A DNA stretch of 64,000 nt from Accumulibacter sp. (lineage in GTDB: Bacteria; Pseudomonadota; Gammaproteobacteria; Burkholderiales; Rhodocyclaceae): the NCBI RefSeq assembly GCF_023806635.1, contig NZ_JAMTDQ010000046.1:1-64000 (forward strand). The letters are read 5' to 3'. Under the pieces are notes generated by a model that had not been told where the DNA came from, made no database searches, and was given only the letters and a program-made list of their open reading frames with translations. Each line of letters starts with the position of its first letter. Position 1 is the first letter of the stretch. Below are positions 45,346 to 55,134 of the stretch, piece by piece. The position numbers and the translations under genes were made by a program.

Positions 45346-46459
45346 CGCTCCTCCTTGCTGGTTGCCTGATCAGGGCGGTGACGACGGCGTTCTGCAGCAG
45401 CCGGTTGCCGCCATGCCGAACCGGCGCTATCTGCCCGGTGCCGTAGGCGCCGATCAGCGGCAGCTGCGGCAGGAGTTCGTGCAGGCAGGCCAGATCCTCG
45501 TCGGCACTGCCATAATGATAGGGGCCGCGACCGATGCACGAGAAGGCGATCGCCGCCAGCGGCGGCGGCACGAGCGGCAGGAGGGGGGACAGGCTGCGGC
45601 GCATGTCGGCGACGCTGGCTTCCGGCAACCGTATCGCCCACAGCAGGTGGGTGCCGGGAACGACATGCTGCGCCAGCGTCAGCGATCCGTCGGCGTTGGC
45701 GGCAATGATCGCCACCGGCCGCAGCAGACCATCGGCGAATGCCTGCTGTCGCAAATCGTCGCCGACAATGCCCGGACCGTCGAGCAACACTGCGCACAGT
45801 GATGCGAGCGGCAGCCGCTCGGTGCACCGCTGTTGTGGCGGCAGGCTGCGCCGCAGATGAGCGAGCGCCGGCTCGCCCTGCAGTTCCAGCAGGTCGAGCG
45901 CCCGGCTGCCGGTCACCACCGTCGGCCGGCCAAGCAGTCGCCAGCCCCTGGAAACGGCGAGATCGACTCGCGCTCCCTGCAGTTCGACCGCACACTGGCG
46001 CACCAGGCGACTCTGCTGCCAGGCGATCGCTTCGGACCTTCCCGGACGGCCGGCAAAGTGGCCGCCGAAACGGTCGCGGCCGGGATCGCTCCAGGCGCGC
46101 GGCAGGCTGCCGTCGCCGTAGGTGAGGATCGGCCCGGTATCCGCGACAGCGGCCGGCCGCTGCGTCACCAGCGCCAGGTCGCCGGCAAAGACCATCACCG
46201 CCGCCGCCGGACGGTCGAGTACCCAGCCTGCATCGCTGAAGACGCCCGCGGCGATGCCGCCGGCGACCTCGGTACAGCGCAGCGCGCGGGCGACGGCAGT
46301 CACCGCTGCCTGCGCCTGCGCGGTGAACTCGGCCGAGAGAAACAGCAGGGCACCGCGTGCGGGGCAATTGCCCATCTTCTCCAGGGCCGCGCTGGCGGCA
46401 GCTACCGCCAGCTCCGGCACGGCGTCGTTGCCCGCCAGCAGCGCACTGGCAACGCTCAT
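45326..46459 (-). CDS. FIST domain sensory protein
   Basis: 377 aa. The N-terminal about 190 residues match the FIST N domain (F-S-A-E-F-T-A-Q-A, C-T-E-V-A-G-G-I-A-A-G-V-F). The C-terminal part is FIST C, with F-S-C-I-G-R-G-P and P-L-I-G-A-Y-G-T-G-Q-I-A-P. FIST domains are proposed ligand sensors for small molecules such as amino acids, usually in signalling proteins. Here the protein is stand-alone with no output domain and lies in a chain with nth and DUF1841 (four-base overlap with nth). Confidence 0.87.
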   Translation of the reverse strand: MSVASALLAGNDAVPELAVAAASAALEKMGNCPARGALLFLSAEFTAQAQAAVTAVARALRCTEVAGGIAAGVFSDAGWVLDRPAAAVMVFAGDLALVTQRPAAVADTGPILTYGDGSLPRAWSDPGRDRFGGHFAGRPGRSEAIAWQQSRLVRQCAVELQGARVDLAVSRGWRLLGRPTVVTGSRALDLLELQGEPALAHLRRSLPPQQRCTERLPLASLCAVLLDGPGIVGDDLRQQAFADGLLRPVAIIAANADGSLTLAQHVVPGTHLLWAIRLPEASVADMRRSLSPLLPLVPPPLAAIAFSCIGRGPYHYGSADEDLACLHELLPQLPLIGAYGTGQIAPVRHGGNRLLQNAVVTALIRQPARRSDVQPDA

Positions 46460-47142
46460 CGGCGAGCGCCGCCCGGCGCCGCGCTACCTTTCTCCGGATA
46501 ATCACAGAGATCGGCGATGCCGCAACGCCAGCACTCGGGCTGCCGCGCCTTGCAGACGTAGCGCCCATGCAGGAGAAGCCAGTGGTGGGCAGACCGCCGG
46601 AACTCGGGCGGCACCACCCGCAGCAACTCGTGTTCGACTGCCAGCGGCGTCTTTCCCGGTGCCAGGCCGGTGCGGTTGGCCAAGCGGAAGATGTGTGTGT
46701 CGACGGCGATCGTCGGCTCGCCGAAAGCGGTATTGAGAACCACGTTGGCGGTCTTGCGACCGACCCCTGGCAGCGCCTCGAGCTCGGCGCGCTGCCGCGG
46801 CAGTTCGCCGGCATGCCGGGCCAGCAACTGGCGGCAGGTGGCGATGACGTTTCTCGCCTTGCCCTGCCAGAGCCCGATGCGGTTGATGTAGGGCGTCAGC
46901 CCGCTCTCGCCGAGCGCCAGCATCTCCTGCGGCGTCGGCGCGTCGACAAAGAGCCTGCGGGTGGCGAGATTGACGCTCCGGTCGGTCGCCTGCGCCGACA
47001 GGATGACCGCGATCAGCAACTGGAACGGGGTGGCGTACTCGAGTTCGGTCGTCGGCTGCGGATTGCCGGCGCGCAGCCGGCTGAAGATCGCCGCGGCTCG
47101 CCCGCCGTGCGACCCGTCCCGGTCCAGCGGCGGCTCAGACAC
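46456..47142 (-). CDS. nth: Endonuclease III
   Basis: 228 aa DNA glycosylase/AP lyase that removes oxidised pyrimidines. The helix-hairpin-helix L-P-G-V-G-R-K-T-A-N contains the catalytic Lys, and V-D-T-H-I-F the catalytic Asp. C-x6-C-x2-C-x5-C at the C-terminus binds the [4Fe-4S] cluster. It overlaps rsxE by eight bases; nth at the end of the rsx operon is the common arrangement in proteobacteria. Confidence 0.96.
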   Translation of the reverse strand: MSEPPLDRDGSHGGRAAAIFSRLRAGNPQPTTELEYATPFQLLIAVILSAQATDRSVNLATRRLFVDAPTPQEMLALGESGLTPYINRIGLWQGKARNVIATCRQLLARHAGELPRQRAELEALPGVGRKTANVVLNTAFGEPTIAVDTHIFRLANRTGLAPGKTPLAVEHELLRVVPPEFRRSAHHWLLLHGRYVCKARQPECWRCGIADLCDYPEKGSAAPGGARR

Positions 47143-47833
47143 GGTCCGTCAGTGGCGCTGGCGGCGTCGGCAGCGAGCGCTGAGCCGAATGGCGCGCGGC
47201 GGCACGTGCCTCGACCCAGTTCTTCCAGGCGATCAGGCAGCCGAGCAGGATGAAGGCGCCTGGCGGCAGCATCGCGAGCAGCAGTCCGGGGTAGTCGCCG
47301 GGCAGCAACTGCAGCGGCTGCAACCCCGGAAAGACCATGTCGATGCCGGCAAAGAGCGTGCCACCGCCGAGGAGTTCGCGCAGTCCGCCGAGCAGCGCAA
47401 GGGTCCACAGCATGCCGACGCCCATGAAGACACCATCGAACACCGACTGCAGCGGCGGGTTCTTGTTGGCGAAGGCCTCGACCCTCGCGAGGACGATGCA
47501 GTTGGTGACGATCAGCGGAATGAAGATGCCGAGCACCAGGTAGAGCTCGTGCAACTGCGCATTGAACAGCAGATCGACGACCGTCACCAGCGCGGCGACG
47601 ATCAGGATGAACACCGGAATGCGAATCTCGTGCGGAATCAGGTTGCGCAGCGAGGCGACGGCAAGGTTGGCGACCGCCATGACAATGATCGTCGCCAGCG
47701 ACAGCATGACGCCATTGACGGCGTTGGTCGTCACCGCCAGCAGCGGGCACAGGCCAAGAATCTGCACCAGACTCGTATTCTGCTTCCACAGACCGTTGTC
47801 CCTGATCTCGATGAACTCGTCGCGACCGATCAT
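47135..47833 (-). CDS. rsxE: Rsx/Rnf electron transport complex subunit E
   Basis: 232 aa integral membrane subunit with six predicted helices. Family motifs are N-T-S-L-V-Q-I-L-G-L-C-P-L-L-A near the N-terminus and L-I-V-T-N-C-I-V-L-A-R-V-E-A-F-A in the middle. RsxE and RsxA form the pseudo-symmetric core of the ion/electron channel. Four-base overlap with rsxG, eight-base overlap with nth. Confidence 0.95.
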   Translation of the reverse strand: MIGRDEFIEIRDNGLWKQNTSLVQILGLCPLLAVTTNAVNGVMLSLATIIVMAVANLAVASLRNLIPHEIRIPVFILIVAALVTVVDLLFNAQLHELYLVLGIFIPLIVTNCIVLARVEAFANKNPPLQSVFDGVFMGVGMLWTLALLGGLRELLGGGTLFAGIDMVFPGLQPLQLLPGDYPGLLLAMLPPGAFILLGCLIAWKNWVEARAAARHSAQRSLPTPPAPLTDRV

Positions 47834-48498
47834 TTCCCCATCCCTTCGACCGTGAACAGCTGTTGCCGGTTATCCGCCACGTACTGCAACGCGCGATGGA
47901 CGGCCTTGATGACCGCCCGCGGCGTCACCGTAGCCCCGGCCAGCGAATCGAAGCGGCCACCATCCTTGCGCACGCGCCACTCGCGCTCGCCGACCGTCGC
48001 CAGCGACAGCCCGTCGAACTGCCTGATCCATGGCCGCTCCTTGTTGCGGTCCTTGCGCGGCTCGATGTAATCGCCGAGGCCTGGCGTCTCCTTGTGCTGC
48101 GTCACCCGCACGCCGAGCAGGGTGCCGTCGGCCGCAACCGCGAGCAGCAGCCGGATGCGGCCCGAATAGCCATCGGCAGCGACGGCCTCGAAGACGATCG
48201 CGCTCGCCTCGCCGCCCTGGCGCGCCAGATAGGCCGTCGATTCCTCGTCCAGCCCGAGCCCGGCGGCCGGCGCCAGGCGCCGGCTGTCGGCCAGCAGGTC
48301 ATTGTCGTAGAGGTCGCGCGGCAGCACCTCGCCGATCAGCTTCATCTTCTCCGCTGCCGCCGCCTCCTCGATCGCTGGCCGCGTCCACAGGTAAGCGGCA
48401 GCCAGCAGGCCGGTGAAGGCAACGACGAAGACCAGCAGGATGAGTGCCGTTCGCAGGGCCATCGCCGGAGCCGTCGGCGTCCGCACCGGTGGCGTCAT
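47830..48498 (-). CDS. rsxG: Rsx/Rnf complex FMN-binding subunit G
   Basis: 222 aa with one N-terminal membrane helix and a periplasmic FMN-binding domain. The FMN attachment motif is S-L-A-G-A-T-V-T near residue 193, where the Thr carries covalent FMN in the family. E-T-P-G-L-G-D is the other conserved segment. Starts at 48498 with a four-base overlap to rsxD. Confidence 0.94.
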   Translation of the reverse strand: MTPPVRTPTAPAMALRTALILLVFVVAFTGLLAAAYLWTRPAIEEAAAAEKMKLIGEVLPRDLYDNDLLADSRRLAPAAGLGLDEESTAYLARQGGEASAIVFEAVAADGYSGRIRLLLAVAADGTLLGVRVTQHKETPGLGDYIEPRKDRNKERPWIRQFDGLSLATVGEREWRVRKDGGRFDSLAGATVTPRAVIKAVHRALQYVADNRQQLFTVEGMGK

Positions 48499-49514
48499 TT
48501 CGGATTCTTCATGCCGAAGATCGGCGCCTGCGTGTACATGTCGATCAGCGGCACACAGAGGTTCATCAGCAGCACGGCAAAGGCGACGCCGTCGGGATAG
48601 CCGCCGAAGACGCGGATGACGTAGGCGATGGCACCGGCCAGGAAACCGAAGATCAGCTTGCCGCGGAAGGTCGTTGACCCGGAGACGGGATCGGTGACGA
48701 TAAAGAAGGCGCCGAGCAGCGAACCGCCGGAGAAGAGATGGAACAGCGGATTGGCGAACTGCTGCGGGTTCCACGCCCAGAGGATGCCGGCCAGCAGCGA
48801 GAGGCCACCGACGAAGGCGGCCGGCGCCTGCCAGGTGATGACCTTCCGCTGCCACAACCACAGACCACCGAGCAGATAGCCGGTACTGACCCACTCCCAG
48901 CCGCGGCCGGCGAAATTGCCGAAGACCTCCTGCGTCGCCAGCAGCGTCGGCACGTCGACCGCCCCGTCGCCGAGCTTCAGCGCCGTCTTCAGCGCATCGA
49001 GCGGCGTCGCGCCGCTCATCGCATCGACGCGCGGCGCCAGTCCGGCGATGATCCCGAACTGCTCGGCGAGGCTCAGCCTGAGACCCAGCGCCGGCCATTG
49101 CGACATCAGTGCCGGGAAGGAGACGATGCATGCGGCGAAGGCGATCATCGCCGGATTGAAGGGGTTCTGGCCCAGCCCCCCGTAGAGGTGCTTGGCGACG
49201 ACGATGGCGAAGAGGACGCCGACGACCGTCAGCCACCACGGCGAGAGCGGCGGGAAGGCGAGGGCGACCAGCCAGGCGGTGACGATCGCGCTGCCGTCGG
49301 TGAGAAAGAGGAGCAGTGGCCGGCGGCGCAGCCGGAGCATCAGCGCTTCGCCGAGCAGCGCCGCCAGCGTGGCGATCAGCAACTGCAGGATGATCGCCGG
49401 GCCGATCAGCCAGACGTAGGCGGCGATCCCCGGCAGCAGGGCGACGAGGACCTGCAGCATGACTCGGCGCACGCTGACGTCGGCCAGCAGGTAGGGCGGC
49501 GTCGACCAGGACAT
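48495..49514 (-). CDS. rsxD: Rsx/Rnf complex subunit D
   Basis: 339 aa membrane protein with about nine helices. The conserved flavinylation motif S-G-A-T-P-L-D-A (Thr for covalent FMN) lies near residue 165, and G-G-L-G-Q-N-P-F-N-P-A near residue 111. The F-F-I-V-T-D-P-V-S-G-S-T-T segment is also typical. The start overlaps the rsxC stop by one base. Confidence 0.95.
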   Translation of the reverse strand: MSWSTPPYLLADVSVRRVMLQVLVALLPGIAAYVWLIGPAIILQLLIATLAALLGEALMLRLRRRPLLLFLTDGSAIVTAWLVALAFPPLSPWWLTVVGVLFAIVVAKHLYGGLGQNPFNPAMIAFAACIVSFPALMSQWPALGLRLSLAEQFGIIAGLAPRVDAMSGATPLDALKTALKLGDGAVDVPTLLATQEVFGNFAGRGWEWVSTGYLLGGLWLWQRKVITWQAPAAFVGGLSLLAGILWAWNPQQFANPLFHLFSGGSLLGAFFIVTDPVSGSTTFRGKLIFGFLAGAIAYVIRVFGGYPDGVAFAVLLMNLCVPLIDMYTQAPIFGMKNPK

Positions 49515-51301
49515 CAGTCGTCCCGCCGCGACCCGGCCGGCGGCACGGCAGCACCTCCGGAATCGGTCGCTGCTGCCGTCCCGCTCGCCGCTGCCGTCGC
49601 CGCCGTCGAGCGTGCCGCGCGCCGCGCCTCGACGGCGGCAATCTCGCGCTGCTGGCCTGCGCTGAGTCGATCGGTATTCCTCGGCTGCGCCGACTCGCGC
49701 TGGCTGCGGGCGCGCTCGATCGCCGCTGCAATGGCGGCCTTCCTGATCGCTTCGGCGTCGCCCGCCGTCATTGCCACCTCGCCCGCTGCCGCGGGTGGCT
49801 GGTCAACGGCCGGCGCCGACTCGGGCGCTGGCTTGTTCCCTGGATCGGGTGGCGCCCTCTTCTCGCTCGCCTTGGCGCTGGCGGCCCGGGCAAGACGCTC
49901 GGCCTTCTCGGCCTGCTCGCGCTCGGCGCGCGCGTTGCGCAGCTCGAAGCGCTCCTTGGCGGCGTCGGCCGCCTGCTTCTCGCGCTCGCGCGCCCAGATT
50001 TCGCTCTTCGCAAAGCGGAAGTACTGTACCAGCGGAATGTGCGACGGGCAGACGTAGCTGCAGCAACCGCACTCGATGCAGTCGAAGATGTAGTACTCCT
50101 GCGTCTTGCCGAAATTCCTCGCGCGCGCAAACCAGTAGAGCTCGAAGGGCTGCAACTCGTGTGGACAGGCCTCGGCGCAGGCGCCACAGCGGATGCAGGG
50201 CATTTCCGGCGGCGGCGGCGGAAAGAGCGCCGGCGAAGCAGCGATGATGCAATTGGTCGCCTTGACTACCGGCGCGTCGAGGTCGGGAATCTCGAAACCC
50301 ATCATCGGGCCACCCATCAGGAAGCTGCTGCTGTCGGCCCGAGGTCGGGCGAGGGCCACCACCTCGCGCATCGGTGTTCCCAGCCAGACCTCCCAGTTGC
50401 GCGGCCGCTCGACGTTGCCGGTCAGCGTGACGATGCGCGAGAGTACCGGTTCGCCACAGGCGAGCGCGCGATAGGCAGTGTAGACGGTGGCGACGTTGAA
50501 GCATTGCACGCCAAGCTCGGTCGACCGGCGGCTGGCCGGGACTTCCTTGCCGGTGAGCACGCGAATCAGCTGCTTCGCGCCGCCGGCCGGATAGCGCGTG
50601 GGCACGGCGACGACGCGATAGTCCGGAGCCAGGCGAAGGACAGCCTCCTGCATGGCGGCGATCGCTTCCTGCTTGTTGTCCTCGATGCCGATCAGCACCT
50701 CGCGCGCTGACAGCAGCTCGCGGAAGATGGCGATGCCGCGCACGATCTCGTCGGCACGCTCGCGCATCAGCATGTCGTCGCAGGTCATGAACGGTTCGCA
50801 CTCGGCGCCATTGATGACCAGATGCTCCATCGCCACGGCGCGTGCCGGAGTCAGCTTGGCGTGGCTGGGAAAGGCGGCGCCGCCAAGACCGACGACACCG
50901 GCATCGCGTAGGAGTTCGCGCACGCGCTCGGGAGGCAGACTGTGATGGTCGACCGGCCGCCGCTCGATCCACTCGTCGCGCCCATCGGGTTCGATGACCA
51001 CGCAGAGCGTCGGCAGGCCCGATGGATGCGCAGCGACATGCTCTTCGACGGCCAGCACGCGGCCGGATGTCGGTGCATGCACCGCTGCCGACACCCAGGC
51101 GTCTGCAGCGCCGATCAACTGTCCCTTGAGCACCGAGTCGCCAGCCTGCACCAGCGGATTCGGCGCGCCGCCGATGCTCTGGTGCAGCGGCACGAACAGG
51201 CGCGCGGGCAGCGGCGCCCGGCCGATCGGCTCGTGCACCGAGATCGCCTTGTTGGTCTGTGGCTTGACTCCGCCCTTGAAGCGGAACAGTTTCGCCAGCA
51301 C
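49514..51301 (-). CDS. rsxC: Rsx/Rnf complex subunit C
   Basis: 595 aa from a GTG start at 51301, chosen because the family starts with a short lead into F-K-G-G-V-K-P and because it lies ten bases after rsxB. The NADH/FMN-binding region (G-L-G-G-A-A-F-P-S-H-A-K and N-G-A-E-C-E-P-F) precedes two ferredoxin motifs, C-I-R-C-G-A-C-x3-C-P near 368 and C-I-E-C-G-C-C-x3-C-P near 407. The last about 160 residues are an Ala/Glu/Arg-rich tail of the kind known in enterobacterial RsxC. Peripheral subunit on the cytoplasmic face. Confidence 0.94.
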   Translation of the reverse strand: MLAKLFRFKGGVKPQTNKAISVHEPIGRAPLPARLFVPLHQSIGGAPNPLVQAGDSVLKGQLIGAADAWVSAAVHAPTSGRVLAVEEHVAAHPSGLPTLCVVIEPDGRDEWIERRPVDHHSLPPERVRELLRDAGVVGLGGAAFPSHAKLTPARAVAMEHLVINGAECEPFMTCDDMLMRERADEIVRGIAIFRELLSAREVLIGIEDNKQEAIAAMQEAVLRLAPDYRVVAVPTRYPAGGAKQLIRVLTGKEVPASRRSTELGVQCFNVATVYTAYRALACGEPVLSRIVTLTGNVERPRNWEVWLGTPMREVVALARPRADSSSFLMGGPMMGFEIPDLDAPVVKATNCIIAASPALFPPPPPEMPCIRCGACAEACPHELQPFELYWFARARNFGKTQEYYIFDCIECGCCSYVCPSHIPLVQYFRFAKSEIWAREREKQAADAAKERFELRNARAEREQAEKAERLARAASAKASEKRAPPDPGNKPAPESAPAVDQPPAAAGEVAMTAGDAEAIRKAAIAAAIERARSQRESAQPRNTDRLSAGQQREIAAVEARRAARSTAATAAASGTAAATDSGGAAVPPAGSRRDD

Positions 51302-51311
51302 CGCTGCTGCC

Positions 51312-51854
51312 TCAGGCTGCACGCTTGATCTCGAACACCGGATACTTCCACTTCCAGTTGTCGATGTTCTCGGCGATCGGCTGCATGCTGATGCACTCGA
51401 CCGGGCAGGGCTTGACGCACAGTTCGCAGCCGGTACACAACGGCTCGATGATGGTGTGCATCTGCTTCGCGGCGCCAACGATCGCGTCGACCGGACAGGC
51501 CTGGATGCACAGGGTGCAGCCGATGCACGTTTGCTCGTCGATGATCGCGATCTGCTTCGGCTTCTCCTCGGCTTCCAGCGGCTTCACCTCGCGCCCCAGC
51601 AGGTCGGCAAGCTTGCGCACACCGTCCATTCCCCCTGGCGGACACAGATTGATGTCCGCCTCGCCGGCCGAAATCGCCGCCGCGTAGGGCTTGCAACCCG
51701 GATAGCCGCACTGTCCGCACTGCGTCTGCGGCAGGATGGCCTCGATCTTCTCGACCAGCGGGTCGCCCTCGACCCTGAAGCGGATCGACGCATAGCCGAG
51801 TGCCGCGCCGAGGACGACGGCGCCCAGTGCCATGATCGCCAGCGCGCTGATCAT
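51312..51854 (-). CDS. rsxB: Rsx/Rnf complex iron-sulfur subunit B
   Basis: 180 aa. One N-terminal membrane helix (residues 3-20) is followed by a [4Fe-4S] motif using Cys46, Cys49, Cys54 and Cys71. Two ferredoxin motifs follow, C-I-G-C-T-L-C-x3-C-P and C-T-G-C-E-L-C-x3-C-P. It passes electrons within the complex. Its ATG at 51854 overlaps the rsxA stop by four bases. Confidence 0.95.
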   Translation of the reverse strand: MISALAIMALGAVVLGAALGYASIRFRVEGDPLVEKIEAILPQTQCGQCGYPGCKPYAAAISAGEADINLCPPGGMDGVRKLADLLGREVKPLEAEEKPKQIAIIDEQTCIGCTLCIQACPVDAIVGAAKQMHTIIEPLCTGCELCVKPCPVECISMQPIAENIDNWKWKYPVFEIKRAA

Positions 51855-52435
51855 TGGTACCGGTCCAGACCGGCAAAGCCCATGAAAGCGAGGCTCATCA
51901 GACCGGCGGTGACCATCGCGATCGCCGCGCCGCGGAAGTGCGGCGGCACGTCGGCGCCCTCGACGCGCTCGCGGATGCCGGCAAACAGCACCAGGACGAA
52001 CGAGAAACCGATGGCGCTGCCGGCGCCGAAGAGCAGCGACTCGACGAAGTCGTGCCGATTGGCGATGTTCAGCAGCGGCACGCCGAGGACGGCGCAGTTG
52101 GTGGTGATCAACGGCAGGTAGATACCGAGCACCTGATGCAGCAACGGACTGGTCTTCTGGATCACCATCTCGGTCAACTGGACGATGGCGGCGATGGTGA
52201 CGATGAACGAGAGCGTGCGCAGGTACTCGAGGCCGAAGGGCAGCAGCAGGTAGCGGTCGATGATGTAGCTGGCGCCGGTGGCGACGGTGAGCACGAAGGT
52301 CGTTGCCGCGCCCATCCCGAAAGCGGTCTCCAGTTTCCTGGAGACGCCCATGAAAGGGCACAGCCCGAGGATCTTGACGAGGACGACGTTATTGACGAGA
52401 ACGGCGCCGACGAGCAGGAAGATGTAATGGGTCAC
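51851..52435 (-). CDS. rsxA: Rsx/Rnf complex subunit A
   Basis: 194 aa from the GTG at 52435, matching the E. coli length of 193; a TTG at 52462 would add nine atypical residues. Six predicted membrane helices, with [17 protein letters not shown] and [11 protein letters not shown]. First gene of the operon rsxA-B-C-D-G-E-nth. The complex drives reverse electron transfer and keeps SoxR reduced in enterobacteria. Confidence 0.95.
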   Translation of the reverse strand: MTHYIFLLVGAVLVNNVVLVKILGLCPFMGVSRKLETAFGMGAATTFVLTVATGASYIIDRYLLLPFGLEYLRTLSFIVTIAAIVQLTEMVIQKTSPLLHQVLGIYLPLITTNCAVLGVPLLNIANRHDFVESLLFGAGSAIGFSFVLVLFAGIRERVEGADVPPHFRGAAIAMVTAGLMSLAFMGFAGLDRYQ

Positions 52436-52532
52436 GGTTGCTGGCGGTGAAGGGCTGCGCAATCGACAGCCGCGGCATTATCACCCTCTGCCCGGACGCA
52501 TTCAACCACAGGCGCGACGCCGGCATCGCTGC

Positions 52533-53570
52533 TCATGCCTGCCGCTGCCGGGCAATTGCCGCCGCCGCCTCGCCGACGAGATCCGGTCCGCGATAGATGA
52601 AACCGGTGTAGAACTGGACCAGCGAGGCGCCGGCGGCGATCCGGGCGGCCGCGTCGGCGCCGCTCATGATGCCACCGACGCCGATGATCGGCAGTTCACC
52701 GGCCAGCGCCACCGCCAGTTGCCTGACGATGGCGGTCGACAGTGCGAGCAGCGGCGCCCCCGACAGGCCACCGGCCTCGTCGGCGTGCGGCCTGCCCTCG
52801 ACACCGACCCGCGTCACCGTCGTGTTGGTGGCGATGACGGCATCGATGCGGTGCCGGCGAAGCAGGTCGGCAATCGCCCGCACCTGGCTCTCGTCGAGGT
52901 CGGGGGCGATCTTCAGCGCCAGCGGAACGTAGCGGCCATGCCGGTCGGCAAGCCTCGCCTGCGCCACCTTCAGGCTGCCGAGCAGCGAATCGAGCGCCGC
53001 ATCCTGCTGCAGGTCGCGCAGGTTGCGGGTATTCGGGCTCGAGATGTTCACCGCGACGTAACTCGCCGCGCCATAGACGCGCTCGAGGCAGAACAGGTAG
53101 TCGTCGGCTGCGCGCTCGATCGGCGTGTCGAAGTTCTTGCCGATGTTGATGCCGAGAACCCCGCCCTGGCGCGGGAAACGCGCCGCGGCGACGTTGGCCA
53201 GCAAGCGGTCGACGCCGTCGTTGTTGAACCCCATGCGGTTGATGATCGCCTGCCGATCAGGAATGCGGAACATCCGCGGCCGCGGATTTCCCGGCTGCGG
53301 TCGCGGGGTGACGGTGCCGATTTCGATGAAGCCGAAGCCCAGCGCCGCCAGCGCATCGACGTGCTCGCCGTTCTTGTCGAGCCCGGCGGCCAAGCCAACG
53401 GGATTGGGAAAGCTGAGTCCCATGACCGAGACGGGATCAGGTGGCACCGGACTCGCCAGCAGGCAGCTTGCGCCGGTGGCCCGCAGGAGCTCGACGCCGG
53501 TCATCCCGATGCCGTGCGCAACTTCCGGATCGAGCGCGAAAAAGAACTGGCGGAGAAGCGGATAGAGCAT
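52533..53570 (-). CDS. pyrD: Dihydroorotate dehydrogenase (quinone), class 2
   Basis: 345 aa from the ATG at 53570. The N-terminal about 40 residues form the amphipathic quinone-binding extension typical of membrane-associated class 2 enzymes. N-I-S-S-P-N-T carries the catalytic Ser, I-A-T-N-T-T the FMN-phosphate region, and G-V-G-G-I a C-terminal FMN loop. It oxidises dihydroorotate to orotate in pyrimidine synthesis. The gene stands 97 bases from the rsxA start on the same strand. Confidence 0.96.
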   Translation of the reverse strand: MLYPLLRQFFFALDPEVAHGIGMTGVELLRATGASCLLASPVPPDPVSVMGLSFPNPVGLAAGLDKNGEHVDALAALGFGFIEIGTVTPRPQPGNPRPRMFRIPDRQAIINRMGFNNDGVDRLLANVAAARFPRQGGVLGINIGKNFDTPIERAADDYLFCLERVYGAASYVAVNISSPNTRNLRDLQQDAALDSLLGSLKVAQARLADRHGRYVPLALKIAPDLDESQVRAIADLLRRHRIDAVIATNTTVTRVGVEGRPHADEAGGLSGAPLLALSTAIVRQLAVALAGELPIIGVGGIMSGADAAARIAAGASLVQFYTGFIYRGPDLVGEAAAAIARQRQA

Positions 53571-53667
53571 GGGCACGATTCTACCGCATCGCAGCAACGA
53601 GCGTGTGCGGCGCACGCCGGCTGCCACCCTGATCGCTGCGACCGTGGCGGCAGGCTGGCCCCGATCC

Positions 53668-54141
53668 CTATTGCCCTTTCGCCTCGACCTTCCCGCCGTG
53701 TCCAGGCAGCGGCGGCCCGATGTAGCTCGCTTCTTCGAGCTCCTTCTGCCCCGTCGCGTCGTCGACCAGTTCGGGGTAGACCCGTCCGACGAAGAAGCCG
53801 AGGCCAATGACGGTCCGGACGTACCTCGTCTGACCAGGATCAAGCGTGAAGGACAGCTTCTTCTCGACCTCGGTCGAGGTGCTGACCTCCTTGTTGCCGG
53901 CAGCCTGATCCACGAAGAAGAATCCCCCCGGTTTCGATTCGCCGACCACGACCCCGTTCAACAGGATCGATGGCTGGACCGCCGCGCCAAACGCACTGCC
54001 GCTACGATAGAAATAGACTCGACCTTGCTCCGCACTGAGGGTCGGAATCGAAGATTTCATGTCCGGGTACTTTGGCCCCGTGGCACAGGCGGCCAGTACG
54101 ACCGGCAACAACCAACTGACACACAGACGATTGACCTTCAC
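53668..54141 (-). CDS. DUF2846 family lipoprotein
   Basis: 157 aa. Signal peptide with lipobox L-A-A-C (Cys19). The mature part has the DUF2846 pattern R-V-Y-F-Y-R and N-G-V-V-V-G, followed by F-F-F-V-D at about residue 75. Members are lipoproteins of unknown function. The gene overlaps the following lipoprotein gene (54138) by four bases. Confidence 0.84.
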   Translation of the reverse strand: MKVNRLCVSWLLPVVLAACATGPKYPDMKSSIPTLSAEQGRVYFYRSGSAFGAAVQPSILLNGVVVGESKPGGFFFVDQAAGNKEVSTSTEVEKKLSFTLDPGQTRYVRTVIGLGFFVGRVYPELVDDATGQKELEEASYIGPPLPGHGGKVEAKGQ

Positions 54142-54530
54142 TTGCGCAACTCCTTGATCTCAAGTGGCAGGGCGACTGGAATCGCCAACGGCGAGAACGC
54201 CTTCTCGACAGGAAGATAGAACCCCACGAGACGGCCCATGTGCACCACGAGGTAGGCCTCGTGCATATGCGCGCCCTCGACGGTGAAATTGGCGTTCGTA
54301 GGTTTCAGTATGTCGCCTTGGGCGATTCCGCCGGCGTCGACAAACTCGGTGCCGGCTCTGATGCTCCGATCGTATCCGGAATCAAGGCGCACCGGTACCG
54401 TTTGCGAAGCGACAAAGAGCCTGTCAGGCGGCTGCCTCGCCCTTTGCAGATCAGCCGGGTGACGGGTGACCTCGCTCGCACATCCGAAGACAGCCAGCAC
54501 CATTGGCAACAAGACACACACTGCCTTCAT
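54138..54530 (-). CDS. Lipoprotein of unknown function
   Basis: 130 aa from the ATG at 54530, preceded by GGGGAGATGAG. Signal peptide with lipobox V-F-G-C (Cys17). The mature region has a long strand-rich stretch with V-P-V-R-L-D-S-G-Y-D and a final F-Y-L-P-V. No family recognised. Translationally coupled to the DUF2846 lipoprotein gene, so the two probably act together at the envelope. Confidence 0.75.
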   Translation of the reverse strand: MKAVCVLLPMVLAVFGCASEVTRHPADLQRARQPPDRLFVASQTVPVRLDSGYDRSIRAGTEFVDAGGIAQGDILKPTNANFTVEGAHMHEAYLVVHMGRLVGFYLPVEKAFSPLAIPVALPLEIKELRK

Positions 54531-54708
54531 CTCATCTCCCCGCCAGCCGTTCGCGGCAGCTTTTCGCAGCATCAGTCGTCCCGGATTCCACTCAGGCCGA
54601 CTGCCTGCCGACACTTCGACTACCTCTCACGGGTGGACCGTCAGCACCGGACCTTGCATCCACCAGAGCGGTGCACGAGCCGCCCGACCAGTTCTTCAAG
54701 AGACACGA

Positions 54709-55134
54709 TCACTTGACCTGCAGGCGATTCAGGTAATCGACCAGAGCCAGCAGCCGTGCCCAGACGAAGAGCTTGGCGTTGTATCCATAGTCATCGAACT
54801 GCGGCTGTGCCTGGGCATCATAGATGTCGCCCCAGATCGGCATCTCGCGTGTCCCGTGACCCTTCACCAACGCGCGACCGTCGATCGACTCGAGCACGCG
54901 ATTCACCGGAAACAGCCCGCCGTTGTTCCTGGTCAACACGCTCAGGTCCGTTGGCCTGACCGACAGGAACTCGACGAACGGGCCGTCACCCTTGCCCTTG
55001 GCGCCATGACAGACGACACAGTTGGCCTCGTATTCGCGCTTGCCGATATCCAGTCGTTCTGCAGCCGCCGCGCTGCCGGCGAGCGCTCCGGCAGTAGCTG
55101 CCGCAACGCAGATGTGAAACCACTTCCCGCTCAT
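54709..55134 (-). CDS. Periplasmic c-type cytochrome, monoheme
   Basis: 141 aa with a signal peptide cleaved near residue 25. The heme motif is C-V-V-C-H (Cys39, Cys42, His43), and M-P-I-W in R-E-M-P-I-W is a plausible axial Met. Class I small cytochrome c layout. It likely carries electrons in the periplasm; partners unknown. The gene is divergent from tupA across a 293-base spacer. Confidence 0.88.
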   Translation of the reverse strand: MSGKWFHICVAAATAGALAGSAAAAERLDIGKREYEANCVVCHGAKGKGDGPFVEFLSVRPTDLSVLTRNNGGLFPVNRVLESIDGRALVKGHGTREMPIWGDIYDAQAQPQFDDYGYNAKLFVWARLLALVDYLNRLQVK

